Positions 6,958 through 16,821 of a stretch of 36,654 nt of DNA are shown here, in pieces. Below the pieces are notes generated by a model. It saw only the letters and a program-made list of their open reading frames with translations. It had not been told where the DNA came from and did no database searches. Source of the DNA: XYA12-FULL-58-9 sp001798605 (GTDB lineage: Bacteria; Myxococcota; XYA12-FULL-58-9); contig DAINMX010000041.1 of the NCBI GenBank assembly GCA_036736205.1, positions 1-36,654 on the forward strand, in the 5' to 3' direction. The stretch's first letter is position 1. Each line of letters starts with the position of its first letter. The translations under genes and the position numbers were made by a program.

Positions 6958-9900
6958 TTACATATTGAGCTGAGCACCAAAAAGGGAAGCGTAGGGTCCT
7001 TGACGAGCAAGCAGCTCCTTGTGTGTGCCTTGTTCCACAAGCCGACCGTCTTCGAGAAATAGAATCCGATGCGCACGGAGCACCGTTGACAGCCGATGCG
7101 CAATGATGATGGACGTTCGGTCGCGACAAAATGATCGCATGGCTTCCACCACGCCTCGTTCGGTCTCTGCATCAAGGGAACTTGTCGCCTCATCCAGAAC
7201 GAGGATCGAAGGTTTTCGGTAAAGCGCGCGGGCAATGCTCATTCTCTGTTTTTGCCCTCCTGAAAGCCCACCACCGCCCTCGTTGAGTTCCGTCAGGTAT
7301 CCGATTTTTTGGCGTCTGATAAATTCGTGCGCGTTGGCGACCTTTGCTGCGGCTACTGCAAGATCCATGTTGGCTGAGTCGTCACCGTAGGTGATGTTTT
7401 CGAGTATTGTTCCACAAAAGAGATGGCTGTCTTGCATAACCATGCCGACAGATCCCCGAAGCTCAGCGAGCGGTATTTCGGCCGTGTCGCGCCCATCGAT
7501 CACTATTCTTCCTCTCTCCGGTTGGTACAAGCGATTGATCATTTGCACGAGGGTTGATTTTCCACAGCCACTACGCCCAACAATGGCGACGGTTTCGCCA
7601 GCACGGATAGAGAACGTGAGACCTTTGAGTACCCACTGAGAGAGATCTCCGCCGTATCGAAACCACACGTCCTGAAAATCGATATTGCCGCGCAGGGGCC
7701 TCTTCTCATTGGATAAAAGGTGGGCACCGACTTCAGGTGCAATGGTGATCACATCGTCAATGCGATCGACTGCAACAGAAGTCTGTTGCAGAAGCGCCCA
7801 TCGTTGAGCGAGCGCACTCACGGGAGCCATCGCCATTGCGGCCAGTTGGCCCGCGGCAACCACCTGACCCACAGAGAGTTCTCCACTCATGGCGAGACGC
7901 GCAGAGACATACAGGATAACGACAAGACCTATCTCTTCAACGCCGCCCCCAATCGAATCGAGCACTGCCCTTAGATTTTCCAGGGAAAATCGTGTCTTGA
8001 GAAGCTTTCGCATCGCCGCTTCCCACCGCCAACGCGCGGGAATTTCCGCTCCCATCGACTTGATGGTTTCAAGCGCTCGGAATTGTTCGACCACAAGGCC
8101 ATGTGTTTTCGCCGTATGTTCAAAGTATTCGTTGTAGCCCCGCCGCAGTGACTTTGAAAGAAGGATGCTCGTCGCAACCAAAATGGGCATCATCGCGACA
8201 AGCAGAAATCCAAGCTGCACATGGTAGGCAAACAACACCGCTCCATAGATAAACAGTGAAAGCAAATCGATGGCGGTTGATAAGGTTTCTCCCGTCAAAA
8301 ACTCACGCACTTTTCTTGTTTCGCCAAAACGCGTGAGAATATCGCCGACCCGCCGAACGGCAAAAAAGGCGAGGGGGAGTTTCATCACGTGTTTGTACAA
8401 AAGCGCAGAGAAGGCTGTATCAAGACGATTCGTCAAAAAACCGGTTAGATATTGCCGAACCGCGGTCGTCAGAATTTGAGAGATCGACACGGCCACGGTG
8501 GCCAGCACCATCACGCCGAGCAGAGAAATATCCTTCTCGACCAAAACCTTATCAAAGACGGCTTGAGACAAAAGTGGCGTAACGAGACCGAATCCAAAAA
8601 GAAGGAGTGATGCAAGTAGAAGCTCTCCCGTGTGGATCCAATTTCCACGCATGATCTCAAGATACTTGTGATAGCGCGCTTTAGTTTCGGGGTAGCCGTA
8701 CAATGCGGGAGTGGGTCTGAACAGAAGAGCCGTACCGCTCCACTGCCGCTCAAATTCCTCCCGGCTGAGTGTTCTCGAACCGGCCCCAGGATCTACAATT
8801 CGCACCTGCTTTTCGTCAGCGCTGGCCAAGACAACAAAATGGTATTCCGTGAGCAAAATGGCAGGCCAATGAATTTCGGATAGTGCGTCGTATTCAAGTT
8901 GTGCGCCCATCGCCTGAATGCCTGTTGTCCGGGCCGCCTGAACGATGGACCACATCGAAGCGCCTTCGCGCGTCACATGAATGAGGGAGCGGTAGGTAGC
9001 GAGGCCGATGTTCCGACCGTAGGTCTTGGCTACCATTGCCATACAGGCCGCTGCACAGTCCATCTCGTCGTGTTGCTGGACAAAGGGAATCCGTCCCCGA
9101 TGGCTGTCAGGCTTGGTCTCTGACTTGAGGAAGAGTTCAACAGGAAGGTCCTCATCCTCCTCTGCGGGCTGTTCGGGTCCGCTCGCCTCAAGGGGAGCCG
9201 TGGGAGACGATAACAAACCAAAGGCTGTCAATAGCTGTACTAAGCCACTTGAGCCTTCAGCGACCTGAACCAAGGCTTTTCTCTCGATTTCCAAAACCAC
9301 GGAATTGAAAGTTGCCTGGTAGGACGCCATACAGGGTGTTCCCCCAAGAGCCTCCGCAGCACAGACAAGATCTCCAGGACCCGCGTGTCCAATTTCAACA
9401 GGCTTTCCGTCAAGGTGCTTGACGATCCGAAAATCTCCCTGCTCAACAAGAAATAGGCCCTTGGAACATTCCCCTTCTTGACAAAGCATCTCGTCCACCG
9501 AAAGTCGCCGCTCACAAAGCAAGAGCACGAGCTCTTTTGTTGCTGCTACTTCGATGCCATATTGGAGGGCCAAGTTTCGCAATCGTTTGGCGCTGCTATA
9601 GCGGTTCATGCGCAGCAGAAAACTCTTCAGCGAGGGGTTCTCTGTTAATATTTGTCGAAGAGCGTCTCCCGACAATCGCAAAACGGTGACTTTGTCCCGA
9701 GCTGTGGCGTCTTGTAGGTATTTTTCCCGGTTGATGACCGCAGACAATTCGACGGATTGGAAGGCAGAAACAACCGAGCCTTTGCCGTCGCCACTGAGTC
9801 CTCCTGAAAGCTCAAGTTCTCCATCCACAACAAGGTTGAAGTGATCGGCAAGCTCGCCTGCCTTCACAAGATGTTGATTCGGCTCAAGCGTCACGTTGCG

Positions 9901-10734
9901 CGCATCGCGCAAGAGTTCCTGTTGTTGCGCAACAGAGAAAAATGAAAGCAAAGAGCCTGACACAAGCTCTTCCGGCAAACTCGCCAAGGCAAGAACCCTC
10001 ACGGTATTGGGTTCAAATGCCGATGTGTCGACAGCAGGAACATTCAAGGTTTGTCGCGGAAGCGATTTGTGAAATTCTAGTCGGCTGTCACCAAGGACAA
10101 CAAAGCTAGCCCACGGTACACGTGTGGGTTTTCTAATCAGGCTGCCTTCGTGATAGGTACCGTTGCTACTTTTCAAATCGTGAACGACAATACCGTCGAG
10201 GCCCACCTCAAGTTTTGCATGCTCGCGAGAAACCGCCGTGCTTTCAACAAGGATCTCGCATTTGGGGATGCGCCCGACAAAATAGGTCCCTTGTTCGAGG
10301 GGCAACTCGATCCGCTCTCTGCCTGGAACTCTAAGACGTGCAAATCCAAGCGCTCCCTTTGTTGTTTGTGCTTGTTCCGCGTCCTCTTCTTTTTCAAACG
10401 TATGCACCACAAATTCAGCCGAACCTATGCCAAGTGTTGCCTTGTTTTCGAGTTTTTGAAGGCCTTTCAGCCGCAGACCGTTAACGAAGGTTCCGTTAAG
10501 ACTCCCAAGGTCCTGAACCAATACCTCCCGCTCATTCACCACAAATCGCGTATGTTGGCGTGAGATGCCTTCGTTTTCGATCACAAGATCTGCGAGTGCG
10601 TTTCTTCCACAGGTCCACTCACCATAGCCGAGCAAAAAGCGGGGCATAGAGAGATCTAGGAGATGGCGCAGCTCTGCACGCCACGGTTGGTGCCCCAATG
10701 TCACGACCCCGATTTCTTGTTTCACAGGATCCAT
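6958..10734 (-). CDS. C39 peptidase ABC exporter with tandem FHA and cNMP-like domains
   Basis: Inner-membrane exporter that should cut Gly-Gly leaders and pump the product. Numbered from ATG 10740 (1260 residues): FHA 1 (about 36-112; GR 45-46, SRQH 60-63, SLNGTF), FHA 2 (about 153-222; GR 156-157, SREH 171-174, SSNGTY), two CRP-like beta-roll domains (about 265-385 and 395-505) whose phosphate cassettes lack the expected Arg, a C39 peptidase (about 552-675; Q556, C562, H634, D650 all present), a six-helix membrane domain (about 703-975) and an ATPase (Walker A GRSGCGKST, LSGGQ 1159-1163, Walker B with E1184, H1215). ATG 10734 fits better because AAGGG lies six bases upstream. It follows the second transporter by 22 bases. 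FHA domains bind phospho-Thr, a striking addition beside a RiPP kinase. Confidence 0.92.
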   Translation of the reverse strand: MDPVKQEIGVVTLGHQPWRAELRHLLDLSMPRFLLGYGEWTCGRNALADLVIENEGISRQHTRFVVNEREVLVQDLGSLNGTFVNGLRLKGLQKLENKATLGIGSAEFVVHTFEKEEDAEQAQTTKGALGFARLRVPGRERIELPLEQGTYFVGRIPKCEILVESTAVSREHAKLEVGLDGIVVHDLKSSNGTYHEGSLIRKPTRVPWASFVVLGDSRLEFHKSLPRQTLNVPAVDTSAFEPNTVRVLALASLPEELVSGSLLSFFSVAQQQELLRDARNVTLEPNQHLVKAGELADHFNLVVDGELELSGGLSGDGKGSVVSAFQSVELSAVINREKYLQDATARDKVTVLRLSGDALRQILTENPSLKSFLLRMNRYSSAKRLRNLALQYGIEVAATKELVLLLCERRLSVDEMLCQEGECSKGLFLVEQGDFRIVKHLDGKPVEIGHAGPGDLVCAAEALGGTPCMASYQATFNSVVLEIERKALVQVAEGSSGLVQLLTAFGLLSSPTAPLEASGPEQPAEEDEDLPVELFLKSETKPDSHRGRIPFVQQHDEMDCAAACMAMVAKTYGRNIGLATYRSLIHVTREGASMWSIVQAARTTGIQAMGAQLEYDALSEIHWPAILLTEYHFVVLASADEKQVRIVDPGAGSRTLSREEFERQWSGTALLFRPTPALYGYPETKARYHKYLEIMRGNWIHTGELLLASLLLFGFGLVTPLLSQAVFDKVLVEKDISLLGVMVLATVAVSISQILTTAVRQYLTGFLTNRLDTAFSALLYKHVMKLPLAFFAVRRVGDILTRFGETRKVREFLTGETLSTAIDLLSLFIYGAVLFAYHVQLGFLLVAMMPILVATSILLSKSLRRGYNEYFEHTAKTHGLVVEQFRALETIKSMGAEIPARWRWEAAMRKLLKTRFSLENLRAVLDSIGGGVEEIGLVVILYVSARLAMSGELSVGQVVAAGQLAAMAMAPVSALAQRWALLQQTSVAVDRIDDVITIAPEVGAHLLSNEKRPLRGNIDFQDVWFRYGGDLSQWVLKGLTFSIRAGETVAIVGRSGCGKSTLVQMINRLYQPERGRIVIDGRDTAEIPLAELRGSVGMVMQDSHLFCGTILENITYGDDSANMDLAVAAAKVANAHEFIRRQKIGYLTELNEGGGGLSGGQKQRMSIARALYRKPSILVLDEATSSLDAETERGVVEAMRSFCRDRTSIIIAHRLSTVLRAHRILFLEDGRLVEQGTHKELLARQGPYASLFGAQLNM

Positions 10735-10756
10735 CAACATCCCTTCATCTTCATCT

Positions 10757-13700
10757 TCATTCCAATAGGAGCTGCTGCGAGAACAGATGAAAATAGATCC
10801 CTTCTTTCGCCATCAGTTCTGAATGTGTTCCCATTTCCGCAATTGCGCCCTTACTCATGACCAAGATACTGTCTGCATTTCGAACCGTATTGAGTCTGTG
10901 TGCGATGACGAGTGCGGTCCTCCCTTTCAATATCACGCGAGTATTGGCGAGAATCGCGCGCTCGCTCTCGGCGTCCAGTGAACTTGTAGCCTCATCGAGA
11001 ATGACTATTTTGGGGTCACGATAAAGTGCACGCGCAATATTCAAACGCTGTTTCTGTCCTCCCGACAGGCCCATTCCACCTTCGGCAAGATATGTACTGT
11101 AGCCCCCAGGCAGATCTCGAATGAACTCGTGCGCAGCCGCAAGGCGCGCAGCATCTCTCACGCGCTCAGGGTTGGGTCTGTCATCACAGTAGGCAATATT
11201 TTCGAGGATCGTTCCGGCGAAAAGCTGGCTGTCCTGTAGCACATAACCCACATTTCGACGGATTGCGGAGCGGGAGAGAGAACTCGCATCCACATCGTCA
11301 AAGACGACCTCGCCGGAGGTGGGTTTCAGTAGTCCAACCACAAGCTTTGCGAGTGTCGTCTTCCCGCAGCCACTCGCACCGACAATGGCAACCACATGAC
11401 CGGGTTTGACCGAAAAACTGATGTTGTCGAGGACGGGGGGGCCATCCTCCCCATAAGAAAAGGAGACGTTTCGAAGCGAAAGGGCACCTCCAAATTCAAG
11501 ATCCGTTGTCGGTGTACCCACCGGATCTTCGCTTTGCTTGGAAGCAACCTCAACGATTTTCTGTAGCGAGACCATCACGCGCTGAAGCTCGTTCAGGTGC
11601 ATACCAAAGCCAATAAAGGGGACAAGCGCGAGCGAGGCATACTGGCTTACTGCCAATACCGCACCAGCCGTCATATTGTCAGCAAATACTGCCGTAATCG
11701 CAAAATAGACGATGCCGACGCGGGCCGCCTCCTGCACAACACGCAAACTCGTATTCATTGCGATGTGCGTGTGAAGTAAACTGCGCTGAATGCCGATGGA
11801 GTCAACAAACAAGGATTCCCATCGCGCACGTGCGGCAGACTCAGCACCAATGGCCTTGATCGATGCGATGGCCTCAACCTGTTCACTCAAACGACTTTGC
11901 ATCTCAGACTGCTTGTCAAATGCCTGGAAACCGAGTGCGTGGAAACGAAAACCCGCAAGACGAACCACCACAAAACAAACGATGGCCGCGAGTACTGCAA
12001 CAAAACCGACCGACACATCATATGTAAAAATGAAAATGCTAAAAAAAACTCCGGAGAAAAGATCTAAAAGTGCTCCCAAACTGCCGCTGCCAAAGAACTG
12101 TCGAACCCTTTCAAGCTCACTCATTCGCGAGAGCATCGTTCCCACACGATTTTTTTCTTGGGTGTCACAGGCGAGAGAGAGAGCATGCTGGTAAAACAGT
12201 GTTGAAACGCGATAATCGAACGAACGTGCGATATGTGCAAGGAGATAGGTTTTCGCCCAGCGAAAGGCGAGGGTGCTCACGGAAACGAAAATCATGCCGA
12301 TGGCGAGAACCCGCAGAAAATTTACGTCTTGCTGTCCCAAAGCTCTATCAACGGCCATCTGTGTTAAACGGGGGCTTAAGGTTCCGAGCAACATCAAGCA
12401 GCCACTGAAAATTCCAACATGCATCAGGAGTTTTCGACTTTGCGTAAACAAACGAATGAATCGAAGGCCTACATTCCACAAAGAAGCGGACTCACTCGGA
12501 GCATTCTTGGCTTCGTTCTTTGAAGTCGATTTTGTGCGTCCGGAGATCCCCTGAAAGAAAGTGTCTTCGACCCGCACCACAAGAACGTGGCGCGAGGCGT
12601 TGCTAATAAATTTCTCAGGTTCGACGCTCCGTAAGCCAAAACATGGATCGAACATCGCGACTTCATCCCGAGTGATCCTGTACACCACCACGAAACGCCC
12701 AAAGGCCATTGCAATAAAGGGAACATCCAATCGCCCCAGAACTTCAACAGAAGAACAGGCCACTGCGTGGCAAATGAGACCTTCGTGTTCTGCTGCTTGC
12801 GCGATATCGAGGAAACTACACGCCACGTGTTTCCGGAGTTGGCGACGGAGTGATGGGAAAGATACTTTCTTTCCAAAGAATGCACAAAGACTCGCCGTAG
12901 CTGCTGCGGCCGTGTCAACGTCTGTTTTGCAGCGGACACCCTGCCACCGATGTGATGTCACCGCGCGCCACGAACCAACAGAGCCGGTATCGAAAGGACG
13001 CCCCGGACCCGTGTCGTCTTTTTGCGGAGTGCCATCCGCTTGCGTTTCCGTTGCGAGCTCCGCGACTGGCTGGGCGTTGAGCGAGACAATGTTGGTGAGC
13101 TGCTCACCAAAAGTCAAAAGTCCCGGGCGAAGCCGGGCCATCACACTCGGGTGCTCTTTCATCAGGGCCAATCGAAGATCGGGGTGCTCTGAACAAACCC
13201 GTCTTAGGTGCTCTGCTTCGGCGTACAACAAACCACCTGCCTTTTTGACTTCGATGGAAAAAGGGAGTTCGGCGCCCAAAATGGTTGTCGCCCCGTAGTA
13301 CTCCCCCTCCACAAGCTCTGTCAGAACCGTGACCTCATCTTGACGTTTTACGGAAAGGCGGAGTTCGCAGGTCAAGGGGAGGACCCACTGGGGCTTTTCG
13401 TGGTCGCCCGCAAGGGTTTCGAAAGCCTTCACAGTCCTTTCATGTAAACCGTTGATGAGTTCCCAGAGTCCCGCAGGTTTGGTCCCCAAACTTCGCAAGG
13501 TTCGAGAAGCCTTGCGCGCTTGTGGAAACGAGGTCACCAGCCGAAGATAGGAATGAAACGGAGCTGCCTCGGCAAGCACTCTCAGAAAATCGCTGGCCGA
13601 CGCTTCCAGAACCGACATGTCAGCATCGGCCTCTGCCGTATACTCCCAATTGTCCTGTGCGAGGACACTCTTTAAGTTGAGCGAGCGCGGTGGTGCCAAA

Positions 13701-13933
13701 GACCCAATGTTCTCAACCCGTCCCACGGGGGTGTGCAACATCAGCGAAAAGGAACCGTCGACCGGTATGACAAGGCGGTCGGCGGGGCATCCTTGAACGC
13801 ACACTTTTTCGCCGGTGACAAACGCTCGGACGGAAAATGTTTCCCGCAGTTTTGACAGAGCCTCCTGGGGCATCAGGCTAAGGAGAGAGTCCTGGCTTAC
13901 GCTGCGAATTGCGCTTTCGAGATCGAGTGACAC
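10757..13933 (-). CDS. ABC exporter with degenerate C39-like domain, partner of the C39 exporter
   Basis: 1058 residues from GTG 13933. Two degenerate CRP-like beta-rolls (about 20-130, 165-260), a C39-like domain (about 325-460), a six-helix membrane domain (about 500-780) and a complete ATPase (Walker A GASGCGKTT 852-860, LSGGQ 956-960, VILDE 977-981, H1012). Aligned with the neighbouring exporter, the peptidase Cys is Thr341, the His is Arg413 and the oxyanion Gln is Cys335; only the Asp (429) remains, so it cannot cut leaders. Such domains in HlyB-type exporters bind substrate instead. Adjacent exporter pairs, one with and one without peptidase, are known from NHLM-type RiPP export loci, so a heterodimer is likely. 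The start overlaps the HlyD stop by one base (TAGTG). Confidence 0.9.
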   Translation of the reverse strand: MSLDLESAIRSVSQDSLLSLMPQEALSKLRETFSVRAFVTGEKVCVQGCPADRLVIPVDGSFSLMLHTPVGRVENIGSLAPPRSLNLKSVLAQDNWEYTAEADADMSVLEASASDFLRVLAEAAPFHSYLRLVTSFPQARKASRTLRSLGTKPAGLWELINGLHERTVKAFETLAGDHEKPQWVLPLTCELRLSVKRQDEVTVLTELVEGEYYGATTILGAELPFSIEVKKAGGLLYAEAEHLRRVCSEHPDLRLALMKEHPSVMARLRPGLLTFGEQLTNIVSLNAQPVAELATETQADGTPQKDDTGPGRPFDTGSVGSWRAVTSHRWQGVRCKTDVDTAAAATASLCAFFGKKVSFPSLRRQLRKHVACSFLDIAQAAEHEGLICHAVACSSVEVLGRLDVPFIAMAFGRFVVVYRITRDEVAMFDPCFGLRSVEPEKFISNASRHVLVVRVEDTFFQGISGRTKSTSKNEAKNAPSESASLWNVGLRFIRLFTQSRKLLMHVGIFSGCLMLLGTLSPRLTQMAVDRALGQQDVNFLRVLAIGMIFVSVSTLAFRWAKTYLLAHIARSFDYRVSTLFYQHALSLACDTQEKNRVGTMLSRMSELERVRQFFGSGSLGALLDLFSGVFFSIFIFTYDVSVGFVAVLAAIVCFVVVRLAGFRFHALGFQAFDKQSEMQSRLSEQVEAIASIKAIGAESAARARWESLFVDSIGIQRSLLHTHIAMNTSLRVVQEAARVGIVYFAITAVFADNMTAGAVLAVSQYASLALVPFIGFGMHLNELQRVMVSLQKIVEVASKQSEDPVGTPTTDLEFGGALSLRNVSFSYGEDGPPVLDNISFSVKPGHVVAIVGASGCGKTTLAKLVVGLLKPTSGEVVFDDVDASSLSRSAIRRNVGYVLQDSQLFAGTILENIAYCDDRPNPERVRDAARLAAAHEFIRDLPGGYSTYLAEGGMGLSGGQKQRLNIARALYRDPKIVILDEATSSLDAESERAILANTRVILKGRTALVIAHRLNTVRNADSILVMSKGAIAEMGTHSELMAKEGIYFHLFSQQLLLE

Positions 13934-15192
13934 TAGAAAAGCCCCCGAAGTTTGAGAGTCTCAACCAGGGCGAGTTGCCACAAGGCCCGCTTTTTGGTTG
14001 TGATGTCCGCTGAGAGCGCCATACCAAGTAAGATCGGCTTTTTTTCACCGCTCGGCGCTGTCATCTGATCAACATCCAGGGACGCGAGAACCAAGTACAC
14101 CGCATCCCCTTCTTTCTCTTTTTCGAGTGCTTTGACGTCTTGCGGTACTTCGCGAACGCGCCCCTTGAGGAATCCATAGTCCTGGTAAGGAAGAGCGTCG
14201 AGCTTGATACGCACGGGCAGTCCCACGCGAATGTCGGCAATGTCTTTGTTGGCAATCTCAACTTCAGCGACAAGTGGCCCTCCCACCGGAATAACCTGCA
14301 GAAGAATTTCACCCGCCGTGACCAAATCGCCTGCGCCCCCCAATGCGATGTTTCCGATCACACCCTCGGTGGGAGATTTGATTTGCTGACTTTCCACGTG
14401 AAAACGCAGTGCCTCTTCGAAGGTCCTTACATCGACCTGGAGGGTGGTCCTTGCTGTGGCAACCTGGTTTTTGGCTTGCTGTATGCGGTCGTTGATAGAC
14501 ACATTGAGACGGGCCAGCGTCGTTTCAAGTTCTGCGAGGTCGTTGGCAAGAATTGAGGCCGATTTGAGGGCCCGAATACGGCGGATTTTTTTCTGAACCT
14601 GGGTTCGCTCGAATATATCGCCGCGGAGTAACTCCGGCACAACCTCATGCTGATTTCGAAGAGCCTGCACATAGTTTCGAAGTGCTTCTACCATCGTGGC
14701 AAGCTCACGGGTCAGACTTGCATTTGAAAGACGGGGCGTTGACGCTATGAGCGTTGTGGCCATCGAAAGGGCATTGCGCTCGTCTTTGAGCCGGAGGAGT
14801 TCATTGATCTTTTTAAGATACTTTTCTACTCCCTGACGCTCAGATTCGCGGACCAGCTCGTCCATTTCGATGAGAATTTGATCCTGCCCAACGCGCTCAC
14901 CGTTGACCACATTCAGTTTGGCAATTTTTCCGGTGACGGGAGCACGGAGCTGACGCGATTTTTCCACACTGCGGATCATTCCTCGACCGGACACGTTGAT
15001 AGCTACCGTGGCAAAGAGAGAAATGGCACAAGTAATCAATACTGTCGAAGTGATCAGATACAGGGTCAGACGCGCAGCAAAAGCAGGTGGTCGAGCAACC
15101 CCCTCTGCAACAGCCCACGACACAGTGCTCGGATCATAGATCAATGCGGATCTGCCAGGATCGGTTTCTTGCTTGGTTTTGGCGCCGGTCAT
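13933..15192 (-). CDS. HlyD-family periplasmic adaptor (type I secretion)
   Basis: 419-residue membrane-fusion protein linking the ABC exporters to an outer-membrane channel. A short cytoplasmic N-terminus and one membrane helix (about 42-66) are followed by the first half of the lipoyl domain (RAPVTGKIAKL, about 83-110), a long alpha-helical hairpin (about 115-265), the second lipoyl half (IKSPTEGVIGNI, about 273-284) and a beta-barrel (about 300-380, 'GLPVRIKLDALPY'). This is the order of NHLM/HlyD-type secretion adaptors. First gene of the minus-strand export operon, directly joined to the transporter gene behind it. No strong ribosome site is visible at ATG 15192. Confidence 0.9.
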   Translation of the reverse strand: MTGAKTKQETDPGRSALIYDPSTVSWAVAEGVARPPAFAARLTLYLITSTVLITCAISLFATVAINVSGRGMIRSVEKSRQLRAPVTGKIAKLNVVNGERVGQDQILIEMDELVRESERQGVEKYLKKINELLRLKDERNALSMATTLIASTPRLSNASLTRELATMVEALRNYVQALRNQHEVVPELLRGDIFERTQVQKKIRRIRALKSASILANDLAELETTLARLNVSINDRIQQAKNQVATARTTLQVDVRTFEEALRFHVESQQIKSPTEGVIGNIALGGAGDLVTAGEILLQVIPVGGPLVAEVEIANKDIADIRVGLPVRIKLDALPYQDYGFLKGRVREVPQDVKALEKEKEGDAVYLVLASLDVDQMTAPSGEKKPILLGMALSADITTKKRALWQLALVETLKLRGLF

Positions 15193-15318
15193 AATGGAAT
15201 AGCGCCTTTTGTGAAAAAGCCTTCGCTCACTTCGTGCCCATTTTTAGAGTGATTCGAAAAGGGAAGCAAGCGAACATGGCGGGAGGGCGGGAGTTGCCAT
15301 CTTGCCTTCTTTTGGGTC

Positions 15319-15338
15319 TTGGTTGATACAACGACCAA
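15319..15338. promoter_or_regulatory. Imperfect inverted repeat in the divergent adaptor/TolC intergenic region
   Basis: TTGGTTG, six bases, CGACCAA (6 of 7 pairs) lies in the 186-base gap from which the HlyD operon and the TolC gene are read in opposite directions. Its position would allow one regulator to control both. No promoter boxes could be assigned with confidence and the repeat is short, so an operator is only a possibility. Confidence 0.25.
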
Positions 15339-15378
15339 CGTCAATTTCAGGGTGCCTTTGATCTGAGGGAATTAGCGC

Positions 15379-16821
15379 GTGTTTATGGCTGACCGAAAAT
15401 GTGCGACTTTCGTTCTGTGTATCGCAAGCGTCTCATTCCGCACCGCGTATGCCGCAAGCCCTGTGGATGAATGGGCCCGTCGAATTCTGGATTCTGTACG
15501 CTCTTCTGTACCCTTTTCGGCCCTTGAAAGTCGTGCGGCCGCCGCTCTGATGTCTTCGAAAGTTGAGCTAGAGCTCAATCCTCTGTCGTTAGAAGTTTCG
15601 GGTACACATACGGAGTATCCCGTAGCAGGGGCACAGATGGATCGCTTGAGCAGACTTCAAATTGGAGCGAGCAAGTACCTCGGAGGGGGGGTCGAGTTGG
15701 ATACGACTTTGGCAGCCTCCTACGCGGCCTACCTAAAATCGATAAATATGAGGGTTCCCGACCAGCAGGGTTTGCAGGCAGATCTAACCATTACAGTAGA
15801 TCTCTGGCGAGACCGCTTTGGGCGATATTTGAGGTCACAACAGCAAGTAGCGGCGCTTGCGTATCAATCGTCGGTCCATGTTTTGTCAGCCAATGTCGAG
15901 GAGAAAGCTCTTGCGTCGTTGTCTTCGGCACTCGATTTTTGTGTTCTGGCCGCTGAGCGAGAACAAGCAGAAGATCTGATTGTCCGAGTTAGAAAACTCC
16001 TACAGCAAGTTCGCTTGCGAGAGCAAGCCCAACTGATTTCAGAAAGCGATCTTCTCCAATTTGAAAGTTTGATGTTGACGATTCAGCAAAGCCTTGAACA
16101 GCAGTCTCTTCGTCAGACGCGAATTTATCAAGATTTTCGGAGCGCGTATGGAACAACGTTAAAAACCGAGGACTGTCCATCCCTTTTGCTACCAACCACA
16201 GAAAGTGTGGCTACCGTGTCAAAGACGCACGGCTCAACGGTTTCAGATCAGGCGCCACTGTTGCTCGCGGCCCGAAAAGAAGTTTCCATGAAAGAGGAAG
16301 CCCAAAATCTCTCTGATCTGAATCTTTCTCCAACGCTCACACCTTTTGTAAGTGTGAACGGCTCGCGTTTTGCGCCCAAATCGAGCGATGTAGCCGGGGG
16401 CTTTTTCGCGAATTCCAGGAATTGGGGATATACGGCCGGGGTGGCGTTGCAGTGGGATTTTGGGAACTCACGTCTCGACTATGCGTATCGCGCCGCAGCG
16501 CTCGAATTGGTGGCGGCGCATTTGTCACTTCAGGAAGTGGAGAAGGCCGTTTCGGCGCGTGTGGCGGATCTCGAGGCAGAGATGAGCAGTGTTCAAACAT
16601 TGGTCGACATGTTGAAAAGACAGCAGACCCTCACGCGCAAATATCTTGAAGCAGAGCGTGCACGCTACATGCTCGGTCGCTCGACAGCGTTTGCTCTTTC
16701 GAGCGCTTATCAAAGCTATTTTGCCGTTGCCAATAGCTCGGCGAATCTTGTGGGCCAATGGTACAAGTCGCGGTGGACCATCGATTCCATCAACGGTGAA
16801 CTGTTGAAGGCCCAAAAGTGA
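15379..16821 (+). CDS. TolC-family outer-membrane efflux protein
   Basis: 480 residues with a Sec signal peptide (cleavage probably after AYA, residue 25) and long heptad-rich helices in two related halves, as in TolC-type channels: Leu/Gln/Ala-rich coiled segments about 160-260 and 370-440, separated by Gly/Ser-rich beta segments ('GGFFANSRNWGYTAGVALQWDF', abbreviated to GGFFA...LQWDF, around 340-365). It would form the outer-membrane exit duct for the ABC-HlyD complex read divergently from the same intergenic region. GTG 15379 has GAGGGA eight bases upstream; ATG 15385 is the alternative start. Assignment to the family is by pattern, not by a single motif. Confidence 0.82.
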   Translation: MFMADRKCATFVLCIASVSFRTAYAASPVDEWARRILDSVRSSVPFSALESRAAAALMSSKVELELNPLSLEVSGTHTEYPVAGAQMDRLSRLQIGASKYLGGGVELDTTLAASYAAYLKSINMRVPDQQGLQADLTITVDLWRDRFGRYLRSQQQVAALAYQSSVHVLSANVEEKALASLSSALDFCVLAAEREQAEDLIVRVRKLLQQVRLREQAQLISESDLLQFESLMLTIQQSLEQQSLRQTRIYQDFRSAYGTTLKTEDCPSLLLPTTESVATVSKTHGSTVSDQAPLLLAARKEVSMKEEAQNLSDLNLSPTLTPFVSVNGSRFAPKSSDVAGGFFANSRNWGYTAGVALQWDFGNSRLDYAYRAAALELVAAHLSLQEVEKAVSARVADLEAEMSSVQTLVDMLKRQQTLTRKYLEAERARYMLGRSTAFALSSAYQSYFAVANSSANLVGQWYKSRWTIDSINGELLKAQK

